From Cyanothece sp. UBA12306 (lineage in GTDB: Bacteria > Cyanobacteriota > Cyanobacteriia > Cyanobacteriales > Microcystaceae), in the NCBI GenBank assembly GCA_003448685.1, contig DLXW01000153.1, forward strand, positions 2,177 through 10,986: a DNA stretch of 8,810 bases. Direction: 5' to 3'. A program made the position numbers and the translations under genes. How positions within the stretch are numbered: the first letter of the stretch is position 1; every line of letters starts with the position of its first letter. The notes beneath the pieces were generated by a model. The model did no database searches and was not told the DNA's origin. It was given only the letters and a program-made list of their open reading frames with translations. This document shows positions 1-5,291 of this stretch, piece by piece.

Positions 1-180
1 AGTGGTTGTGTTTAATTGTTCGCTCAGACGTTGTGAATTTTGATTAAATTGTAGGGCGATCGCCTTTTTCACTATTTCTCCGTTAGGAGCAAATTCGGTG
101 GGTGCAGTTTGATAATTACAACCAACTAAGAGGACAATCAATATTGTTGCTAGAAAACCGTGAAAACATCTATAAATCAT
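1..180 (-). CDS. Partial lipoprotein, N-terminal 60 residues
   Basis: Reading the minus strand from an ATG at 180-178 gives 60 uninterrupted codons that run off the left edge, so the gene is truncated by the window, not broken. The product starts with a short basic N-region (MIYRCF), a hydrophobic stretch at residues 9-19 and a lipobox ending LLVGC, with Cys21 as the likely lipidated residue. The mature part begins NYQTAPTEFAPNGEIVKKAI and then becomes Gln/Asn-rich. It is probably exported and anchored to a membrane. I do not recognise a function. The HIP1 octamer at 56-63 lies inside the coding region. No clear Shine-Dalgarno precedes the start, but the start fits the signal peptide well. 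Confidence 0.7.
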   Translation of the reverse strand, partial: MIYRCFHGFLATILIVLLVGCNYQTAPTEFAPNGEIVKKAIALQFNQNSQRLSEQLNTTT

Positions 181-390
181 ACAAGAAAAAATCACTGTCA
201 GAATTGCTATTGCCTATTTCCTAACAAGCAATATCACACATTTCTGCCTCAATAAAGCTTAAAGTGCTAATATTCTCATGACAATTATACCAAGACGCAG
301 GGTTCGGCGTTGAGATCAGGTCAACGGATGCACTCCGCAGGAGAAAAAATCAAAGCACTTATGGCTCTGTATCAGAGTATTATGGACTCA
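181..390. other. Intergenic region with small inverted repeat
   Basis: Gene-free stretch between the left-edge lipoprotein gene and the terminator of the 65-aa gene. It holds a locally GC-richer patch (about 293-345) in AT-rich surroundings, including the perfect 6-bp inverted repeat CGTTGA (308-313) / TCAACG (321-326), and a 5-bp hairpin CTCTG/CAGAG at 365-377. The promoter of the lipoprotein gene must lie here, but I see no convincing -35/-10 pair. No function can be assigned. Confidence 0.4.
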
Positions 391-424
391 CAAAAAACAA
401 ATTTAGAGGTAACATCCACCTCTA
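391..424 (-). terminator. Intrinsic terminator of the 65-aa gene
   Basis: On the minus strand a perfect 7-bp stem (TAGAGGT at plus 404-410 pairing with ACCTCTA at 418-424, 7-nt loop) is followed by AAT and the T-rich run TTGTTTTTTG (the complement of plus 391-400). It lies about 38 nt beyond the stop codon of the 65-aa gene, as expected for a rho-independent terminator ending the minus-strand gene group 462-1747. Confidence 0.65.
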
Positions 425-461
425 TTAAGTAATTATTTCAAACTTTTAGATTGAATATTGA

Positions 462-659
462 TTAATCAATGACCCAGAAACCATTTTGTCGCCAGTATTG
501 CTCTTTAAGTGCGACATCTAGTTGATCGTTGATGATCAATCCTTTTTGAAGCAGCACTTGGCCTAATTGGGAATTTCGAGAGCTTTGGATTTTAACGGCC
601 TCCTCAAGTTGGTCTGAGGAGATCCATTTTTTCTGAAGTAATATTTGACCTAACTGCAT
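462..659 (-). CDS. 65-aa stand-alone MshEN-like two-repeat protein
   Basis: The protein is almost entirely two tandem 29-residue repeats, residues 2-30 and 31-59, identical at 16 of 29 positions. Each begins QLGQ(I/V)LLQK and continues with DQL, A and K at matching positions, with Gln at repeat position 24. This is the paired 24-residue motif, with a 5-residue spacer, of the MshEN / GspE-PilB N-terminal domain, which binds cyclic di-GMP in some type II secretion and type IV pilus ATPases. In those binders the first motif residue is usually Arg; here it is Gln in both repeats, and the first repeat has Lys11 where Gly is usual, so nucleotide binding is uncertain. No ATPase follows: the protein ends after FWVID. 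It is soluble with no signal peptide. It is the last gene of a minus-strand group, 124 bp after the 97-aa gene. The domain assignment is fairly firm; the role is unknown. Confidence 0.7.
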   Translation of the reverse strand: MQLGQILLQKKWISSDQLEEAVKIQSSRNSQLGQVLLQKGLIINDQLDVALKEQYWRQNGFWVID

Positions 660-783
660 AGCTTTTAAGGGTTTTCACTGAAGAACATTTGAGCTACCTA
701 CGTAGCAGTCTAGGTATATTCTACGCTATGCCCAAAAAGAACGTCAATATTTTATTAGACAAAATTACTGATAGACTCAAAGC

Positions 784-1077
784 TCACTGTGATCTTTCTG
801 CTAAAATAGCCTGCATTTGCTCCCAACTTAGTCCTCGGTCCAAATACTTTGGACTATAAAGATTGTAGGGACTTTCTAGACGATCAACTGATAAGATCGT
901 GCTTTCTTCTGGGAAAATTGGAACATCAGGGTCAAAGTTGGTCGATTTGACTAAAGAGCTAGAAAAACCTTTAAAGATCATAATTTGATCAGATTCTCCC
1001 TTAATTTCTAGGGTTACCAAGAGGATTTCCTGAGGATTTTGGATCGTATATTGTTCTAACTGTTTTAAGACAGACAT
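784..1077 (-). CDS. 97-aa conserved cyanobacterial hypothetical protein
   Basis: A small acidic soluble protein with no signal peptide or membrane span. The N-terminal half (residues 17-45) reads like alternating beta strands (EILLVTLEIKGES, then QIMIFKGFSSSLV). The middle has FDPDVPIFPEE, followed by SVDRLESPYN and a C-terminal YLDRGLSWEQMQAIL. From memory this resembles a small family found in cyanobacteria and plant plastids with no known function (possibly DUF7734), but I cannot check that. The first Met is taken as start; no good Shine-Dalgarno is visible. The gene lies only 40 bp after the DUF3177-like gene on the same strand, so the two may be co-transcribed. Confidence 0.7.
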   Translation of the reverse strand: MSVLKQLEQYTIQNPQEILLVTLEIKGESDQIMIFKGFSSSLVKSTNFDPDVPIFPEESTILSVDRLESPYNLYSPKYLDRGLSWEQMQAILAERSQ

Positions 1078-1117
1078 AGATATTAGATGCTTGACAGTGA
1101 GATTTACCTAAGTAATT

Positions 1118-1747
1118 TTACTGTTCTAAAGCTGAGCGTCCTTGTTTCCCCAATCTAATCAAGAGAAAATAAACAAAATAGAGGACATAAATTGACAATC
1201 CGAATAAACCTAAAAACCCGATAAATCCTTGGGTTGCGTCCTGATGAATCAGTGATCGATAAGCTAAAGGAGCTTCGATCCAAACTTGACAAAAACTAGT
1301 AGATAGGAGTTCGAGAGAAAAAGCACAAGAGAGAAAAGGAATATTGGCGATCGCCCCCAAACTTGAATAAATTGTCACCGCCCAACGCCAAGAAATTGTG
1401 GCTAATTTCAGAAAACTTGGCGGTAAATCTTTAATTTCATCGTTAACATCCAGCCAAAACCAGAGGGAAACGGGAATCAGAATGCGGGCGATTAAAGCAG
1501 TAATAAAACCAATTTGTCCACATAAATTGTCAAAACGGGAATTTTCTATGCCCCAAGCAGGAACCATCAAATAGACACTAATCATCAGTAAACTGGCTAC
1601 TCGCCAATAAATGATCAAAAGACGGCTAATCGATTCCATTTGTCTGACAAATGACCAAACGATCAGAACCGTAGGGGCAATCACCAAAAATAATAGGGCT
1701 ATTCGATAATCAGTCCAAACTAAAGGTCGAAACCAAAGCTCTTCCAT
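1118..1747 (-). CDS. DUF3177-like integral membrane protein
   Basis: The 209-aa product opens MEELWFRPLVWTDYRIALLF and has about five hydrophobic segments (roughly residues 15-34, 42-63, 77-99, 118-143 and 174-198) separated by short polar loops, with a basic C-terminus (LGKQGRSALEQ). The N-terminal FRPLVWTDYR stretch and the following SRLLIIYWRVASLLMISVYL region match my recollection of the cyanobacterial DUF3177 family, whose function is unknown. It is predicted to sit in the plasma or thylakoid membrane. The last polar loop before the final span contains IHQDATQG. It is the first gene of a minus-strand group that continues into the 97-aa gene 40 bp downstream. A HIP1 octamer (1347-1354) lies in the coding region. 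No clear ribosome-binding site decides the start. Confidence 0.75.
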   Translation of the reverse strand: MEELWFRPLVWTDYRIALLFLVIAPTVLIVWSFVRQMESISRLLIIYWRVASLLMISVYLMVPAWGIENSRFDNLCGQIGFITALIARILIPVSLWFWLDVNDEIKDLPPSFLKLATISWRWAVTIYSSLGAIANIPFLSCAFSLELLSTSFCQVWIEAPLAYRSLIHQDATQGFIGFLGLFGLSIYVLYFVYFLLIRLGKQGRSALEQ

Positions 1748-2043
1748 CTGGTTGTCTTTAAATGCTAAAGAATTTCTTGAATTTTTCTAATTTTCTCTTC
1801 CCTAAACTTGTGGGAGGATAACTTGGCTCTCAAAACAGTAGTAAAAATCTCGCCATAGTTGACGATCTCGTTTCTTCAAAATTATGAGATACTCTCGGGA
1901 TTGGGTTGGGTTATGGTGAAACCCAACCTACAGTTACTAATACTGTCTCTTAGTAATCGCCGAAACTTAGTATTAGATGGTCACGGCTGCTATATTAACC
2001 AGTAATCAGGGTCAACAAGACCTATCAACCAGCTATTTAGCTT
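1748..2043. other. Gene-free region with nested inverted repeats
   Basis: Nearly 300 bp between cp12 and the DUF3177-like gene, both on the minus strand. I find no credible ORF. It carries several inverted repeats: GGTTGGGTT (1904-1912) / AACCCAACC (1920-1928), TTACTAA (1934-1940) / TTAGTAA (1950-1956), and CTAATACT (1937-1944) / AGTATTAG (1969-1976). The last two overlap and cannot form together. None is followed by a clear T-run on the minus strand, so a simple cp12 terminator is not evident. The promoter of the DUF3177-like gene probably lies at the left end. Confidence 0.5.
1904..1928. repeat. 9-bp inverted repeat GGTTGGGTT/AACCCAACC
   Basis: Perfect 9-bp stem with a 7-nt loop (ATGGTGA). 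Stem-loops built on GGTTGGGTT are, as I recall, widespread dispersed intergenic repeats in cyanobacterial genomes; whether this one is a member needs a genome-wide count. There is no T-run on either side, so it is not called a terminator. Confidence 0.55.
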
Positions 2044-2268
2044 TTAATCTTCATAAACTCGGCATTCGACCGCGTCGGGATTATCATCACAATAGGTTTC
2101 AAAAGAAGTCTTAGCAGGTTGTTTTTGTCGTTGGTGAGCAGCTTCAGCTTGTACTTCTTCTACTGCATCCCAAGCAGCAGCGCACTCACCAGAGCTAGCT
2201 CCTTCGGTGCTACAAACTTCTCTGGCGTTTTCCAATTCTTTGTCAATTGTTTCGTTGATGTTACTCAT
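2044..2268 (-). CDS. cp12: CP12, redox-regulated Calvin cycle linker protein
   Basis: The 74-aa product is a canonical CP12, a largely disordered protein that bridges GAPDH and phosphoribulokinase and shuts both off in the dark. Both disulfide pairs are present: Cys19/Cys29 in the N-terminal part (around REVCSTEGASSGECAAAWD) and Cys60/Cys69 in the C-terminal GAPDH-binding tail (YCDDNPDAVECRVYED). The signature AWDAVEEVQAEA lies at residues 32-43, which bind PRK. I start at the ATG at 2268-2266, not 30 codons upstream: the protein then begins MSNINETIDKELE as in other CP12s, and AGAGGA sits just before this ATG. The gene is divergent from the FIST gene. Oxidising (dark) conditions should close the disulfides and favour the inactive complex. 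Confidence 0.95.
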   Translation of the reverse strand: MSNINETIDKELENAREVCSTEGASSGECAAAWDAVEEVQAEAAHQRQKQPAKTSFETYCDDNPDAVECRVYED

Positions 2269-2480
2269 GATTCCTCTGAATTTTTTAAACTGTAACTCTA
2301 CAAAGGTATATCCTAAGATCTGACTATATCGCAAAATTCTTATCCTTGCTTCAAGCATTTTGCAAGAACTCTATGCTTAATAGTCATACTTAAGTGTTTA
2401 CTAGCGACCAAACCCCTTGCCGTTAACTTTCCCTCACACCATCATACTATTTAGTTGTTTTTTAACTGTTTAATTTTCCT
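2269..2480. promoter_or_regulatory. Divergent control region of cp12 and FIST gene
   Basis: A 212-bp region between two divergently read starts, so both promoters should lie here. On the minus strand, TATAGT about 50-60 nt upstream of the cp12 ATG is a possible -10 element, but no well-spaced -35 accompanies it. An 11-bp odd palindrome TGCTTCAAGCA (2347-2357) nested between CTTGC (2345-2349) and GCAAG (2362-2366) is a possible regulator site. No Shine-Dalgarno is visible for the FIST gene. Confidence 0.4.
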
Positions 2481-3731
2481 ATGAGCCATCAGATGCAGTG
2501 GACTAATGCCTTATCTACCCGTCCTTCCCTCGAAGCAGCCATCACAGAAGTTGTAGACTCAATTAAACAATCTTTATTGGATACTCCTGATTTGGGGATC
2601 TTATTTATTTCTTCTGCTTATGCCAGTGACTATTCTCGATTAATCCCCCTTATTTTAGAAAAGTTATCTTTACCTGTTCTAGTTGGTTGTAGTGGAGGGG
2701 GAATTATCGGCGCCACGGAATCGTCTGATATTGTTGAAGTTGAAGCCAAACCAGCCTTAAGTTTAACGGTCGCCACTTTACCTGGAGTAGATGTCCAAGC
2801 TTTTCATTTGAATCATGAGACTCTGCCCGACCTTGATAGTTCCCCTGATACTTGGAGCCGATTGATCGGGGTTTCTCCGGAAAATAAACCGCAATTTATT
2901 TTGTTATCGAGTCCTTTTTCGCCAGGGATTACGGATCTTTTGGATGGACTTGACTTTGCTTATCCAGAAGCTGTCAAAGTTGGTGGTTTAGCCAGTACCA
3001 ATATCATGGGGGTTCAAAGTGCTTTGTTTTATCATACTCAACAAGATTCGGGTCAACAATTATATGCTCAGGGAACTGTTGGACTGGCTTTGAGCGGAGA
3101 CATTGTAGTTGAGTCTATTGTTGCCCAAGGGTGTCGTCCTATTGGTCAGCCTTATGAAATTTCCCAAGGAGAACGTAATGTTATTCTTGAACTTAGAACG
3201 GTCGATCAAGGTATTCGTCCTCCTTTGGAGTTGCTCAGAGAGTTAATTCAAAACTTAGAAGAAAAAGATCGCCAATTAGCTGAGCATTCTTTATTTATCG
3301 GCGTTGTTCGTGATGAATTTAAGCAAAATCTCCAACCGGGGGATTTTTTGATTCGTAATCTAATTGGGGTTGATCCACGCATAGGAGCGATCGCTATTGG
3401 TGATCGTATTCGTCCTGGACAACGGGTTCAATTTCATTTACGCGATGCTCAAACTTCTGCTGATGATTTACAACTTCTTCTCGAAGGTTATATTTCTTCT
3501 CTGGAGTTAGAAAATCCTGTCCAAGGAGCGTTGATGTTTTCTTGTTTAGGTAGGGGTGAAACCCTGTATAACGAGCCTAATTTTGACTCAAGGTTATTTC
3601 ATCGTTATTTTCCTCAACTTTCTTTAGGGGGCTTTTTTTGTAATGGGGAAATAGGCCCTGTGGGTCAACAAACATTTCTCCATGGTTATACTTCAGCTTT
3701 GGCTCTCTTTCGAGGGAAGAAAAATATTTAA
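2481..3731 (+). CDS. FIST domain protein (FIST_N + FIST_C)
   Basis: The 416-aa soluble protein has the two-part FIST architecture: FIST_N about residues 35-230 and FIST_C about 245-400. Diagnostic glycine-rich motifs are GCSGGGIIG (69-77), VGGLAS (167-172), GCRPIG (217-222), SCLGRG (354-359) and GGFFCNGEIGPVG (383-395), followed by LHGYTSALALF, the typical family ending. FIST domains are thought to be ligand-sensing modules in signal transduction, perhaps for amino acids or other small molecules; the ligand is unknown. Here no kinase, GGDEF or receiver domain is attached, so it is a sensor-only protein and would need a partner. It has no signal peptide or membrane span. A HIP1 octamer (3387-3394) lies inside. 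The first ATG is used; Met5 is a possible alternative. Confidence 0.9.
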   Translation: MSHQMQWTNALSTRPSLEAAITEVVDSIKQSLLDTPDLGILFISSAYASDYSRLIPLILEKLSLPVLVGCSGGGIIGATESSDIVEVEAKPALSLTVATLPGVDVQAFHLNHETLPDLDSSPDTWSRLIGVSPENKPQFILLSSPFSPGITDLLDGLDFAYPEAVKVGGLASTNIMGVQSALFYHTQQDSGQQLYAQGTVGLALSGDIVVESIVAQGCRPIGQPYEISQGERNVILELRTVDQGIRPPLELLRELIQNLEEKDRQLAEHSLFIGVVRDEFKQNLQPGDFLIRNLIGVDPRIGAIAIGDRIRPGQRVQFHLRDAQTSADDLQLLLEGYISSLELENPVQGALMFSCLGRGETLYNEPNFDSRLFHRYFPQLSLGGFFCNGEIGPVGQQTFLHGYTSALALFRGKKNI

Positions 3732-3762
3732 GTTTTCAGAGCTTAATTTCCCAAGAATCGCC

Positions 3763-4008
3763 AGATTCAGTAGATCACAAAGATCCTAGTTAGGATTGCG
3801 GGGGACTTCGGAGACCGGAGCGGGGGAGAAAGTAAATAAGATAAAATAGGATAAAAACAAAATAATAGCCAGTAAAATTGAGATTTTTAGGGATTTATAT
3901 CTTTTTAAACCTTTATTATCTCTAAAATAGCTTAACGTAATCTCCCCTTCTCCCCGCTGCGAAGCTCCCTTGCAGCCTAAACAAGCAACTTTTCGATCTA
4001 CTGAGATT
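3763..4008. mobile_element. MITE-like element with terminal inverted repeats and 5-bp target duplication
   Basis: The element itself spans 3768-4003 (236 bp). It starts CAGTAGATC (3768-3776) and ends with the exact reverse complement GATCTACTG (3995-4003). Inside, the arms continue as imperfect inverted repeats: GTTAGG..TGC..GGGA, CTTCG and GCGGGG(G)AGAA on the left to about 3830, mirrored on the right from about 3948, with one gap of about 7 bases. The roughly 115-bp centre is very AT-rich and non-coding. AGATT occurs directly outside both ends (3763-3767 and 4004-4008), which looks like a 5-bp target-site duplication. No transposase is present, so this would be a non-autonomous miniature element moved in trans. 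It lies between the 3' ends of two convergent genes, a tolerated site. Confidence 0.7.
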
Positions 4009-4017
4009 ACCCCACAG

Positions 4018-4070
4018 ATCAGAAAAAGAACCGGCGACTTTCCTTGTTTCGTCTCGGTTCTTTTTCTGGT
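4018..4070. terminator. Long hairpin, probable bidirectional terminator
   Basis: AGAAAAAGAACCG (4021-4033) pairs perfectly with CGGTTCTTTTTCT (4055-4067); adding flanking pairs and one wobble gives a 16-bp stem (4018-4033 / 4055-4070) around a 21-nt loop that itself contains GAC/GTC. The A and T tracts lie within the stem, so either strand yields a stem with T-rich 3' side. It lies between the convergent FIST (+) and ArgRS-like (-) genes, just outside the MITE-like element, where a shared terminator is expected. An unrelated structured RNA is possible. Confidence 0.55.
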
Positions 4071-4156
4071 TCGCTCCTCACACTGGTCTTAGTATACATA
4101 ACTCGCAAAGATTTGTCACCATACTTTATAAATTTTTTCGATTTGTTGCTGAAAAG

Positions 4157-5065
4157 TTACAATTGAGATCTCGGAAAAGTCCCGATGTGGCTAGACCACA
4201 GCCATTGTAATAGATATTGACTAATGGCTATTAACCCTAATCTGACTTGGGATAACTGGGGTTCATCTTCGATTAATGCCCCAAAAATTCGACAATAACG
4301 CTCAAAATCAAGAAAAGATTCACTTAACTGCTGGGTTAGTTTCTGCCAAGTTCCCCAAGAATTATTGGCTAATCGATCTATAGTGGTTATGATCTGACTA
4401 ATCAACGCTAATTCTGCACGGTGGGTTAAGCGCAATCTCTCTCCATCTATTAACCAAGGAATAGGATTAGGAGTCTGCCACAACCAAGTTAAATCGTTGA
4501 AATCATGATTTTTGAGCTTAATTAATTTTTGTTGCTCTCCTAAACGCAATAAAGAGCTACAACGAGCATGAGCATATTCAATAAGCAATAGATGATCAAA
4601 ATAATTGTCTCTAACATCTTTTCTCTTGAGGGGAATAGTTTTTACAATGGTACTTAAATCCCCTTCTGGGAAATATTGTAACCAAATAGCTAAAGCGCGA
4701 TCGCTCAGTTGAAAATCTAACCATCCTGGTTCAACTAATTTCATAGTTAAAATTAGTTGAGGTACTTCTTGATTATCATTAGTATGAGTGGCTAGGATAG
4801 AAAATATTTGTTCTGCAAGATCAAGGGTAGACAAAGGTGAGTGAAGTGATAGTTGCTTTGCGATCGCCCAACGATAGATAATGGGTTGCACTTGAGATAA
4901 ACGAGAGAGAGAACGGGTATTCTGTGGGACAAAAGATAAGGGGACTTCTAAAAGTTCTGAATCAATTATATAACTCAATAATTGCTGTTCTAACTGTTGT
5001 TGAATAGATAAACCTTTTAAAGGCATTTTAACAGAGGCAAAATGGTAGTTAATCAGATTGTTCAT
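4157..5065 (-). CDS. ArgRS-derived protein: Add-1 plus DALR domain, no catalytic core
   Basis: The 302-aa product resembles the two ends of class I arginyl-tRNA synthetase joined directly. Residues about 18-130 fit the N-terminal Add-1 domain that contacts the tRNA D-loop: an initial LSIQQQLEQQLLSYI helix, LDLAEQIFSIL, then VEPGWLDFQLSD (111-122), equivalent to the ArgRS motif GPGFINFxLS. Residues about 155-290 fit the DALR anticodon-binding domain, with EYAHARCSSLLR (163-174; ArgRS YAHARICSILR) and the C-terminal helix pair around FERYCRIF, EDEPQLSQVRL and QYLLQWL. Only about 25 residues sit where ArgRS has its roughly 300-residue Rossmann core; HIGH and KMSKS are absent, so it cannot charge tRNA. 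A tRNA-binding or regulatory role is inference. It is divergent from psbA4. Met14 is an alternative start; no Shine-Dalgarno favours either. Two HIP1 octamers (4697-4704, 4860-4867) lie inside. Confidence 0.8.
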   Translation of the reverse strand: MNNLINYHFASVKMPLKGLSIQQQLEQQLLSYIIDSELLEVPLSFVPQNTRSLSRLSQVQPIIYRWAIAKQLSLHSPLSTLDLAEQIFSILATHTNDNQEVPQLILTMKLVEPGWLDFQLSDRALAIWLQYFPEGDLSTIVKTIPLKRKDVRDNYFDHLLLIEYAHARCSSLLRLGEQQKLIKLKNHDFNDLTWLWQTPNPIPWLIDGERLRLTHRAELALISQIITTIDRLANNSWGTWQKLTQQLSESFLDFERYCRIFGALIEDEPQLSQVRLGLIAISQYLLQWLWSSHIGTFPRSQL

Positions 5066-5119
5066 TTAACCGATATTGAGTTTTTTTTAGTTTTGATAAA
5101 AAATGTAAATTTAAGATAA

Positions 5120-5131
5120 ATTACCGGTAAT
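5120..5131. promoter_or_regulatory. Perfect 12-bp palindrome, candidate operator
   Basis: ATTACCGGTAAT is a perfect palindrome in the 226-bp region between the divergent ArgRS-like gene and psbA4. It is 55 bp from the ArgRS-like start codon and about 60 bp upstream of the putative psbA4 -10 box. The CCGG centre stands out in AT-rich DNA. The binding protein is unknown. Confidence 0.4.
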
Positions 5132-5190
5132 ATTGTTAAGAATTTAATAAGAATTATCTGGATTGCCGCAATTTATTTAATCCTTAAAAT

Positions 5191-5196
5191 TATAAT
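5191..5196 (+). promoter_or_regulatory. Putative psbA4 -10 box TATAAT
   Basis: A consensus TATAAT lies 96 bp before the psbA4 start codon, giving a predicted transcript start near 5203 and a leader of about 90 nt. No good -35 sits at 16-18 bp; TTGCCG at 5164-5169 is the nearest candidate but is 21 bp away. The gene may therefore rely on an activator or a non-standard sigma factor. Confidence 0.45.
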
Positions 5197-5199
5197 AGT

Positions 5200-5222
5200 A
5201 ACAGGCTTAGTGTGAAGCTGTT
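5200..5222 (+). promoter_or_regulatory. Stem-loop at the 5' end of the psbA4 leader
   Basis: AACAG (5200-5204) pairs with CTGTT (5218-5222) and CTT (5206-5208) with AAG (5215-5217), with G5205 bulged and a 6-nt loop AGTGTG. If transcription starts near 5203, this forms the very 5' end of the mRNA. 5' hairpins in psbA leaders are known to affect mRNA stability; that role here is inference. Confidence 0.35.
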
Positions 5223-5291
5223 TTAAGTTAAGTAAAATTTTTGCTTTCGACACATCTGTGATTGATTTTTGAGAATCTAGGAGAATAAATT

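Noticed and set aside
328..432. A 34-codon plus-strand frame starting MHSAGEKIKALMALYQS.
   Set aside because: No Shine-Dalgarno at a usable distance, no recognisable motif, and its 3' end overlaps the minus-strand terminator hairpin at 391-424. Chance is the better explanation.
2269..2358. An N-terminal extension of 30 residues on CP12 (start at 2358).
   Set aside because: The extension has no CP12 similarity and runs through the likely promoter; the ATG at 2268 has AGAGGA before it and gives the standard CP12 length and N-terminus.
3763..4008. A simple terminator for the FIST gene instead of a mobile element.
   Set aside because: The arms are separated by more than 110 bp, lack a following T-run, and the exact 9-bp ends with a flanking AGATT duplication fit transposition better.
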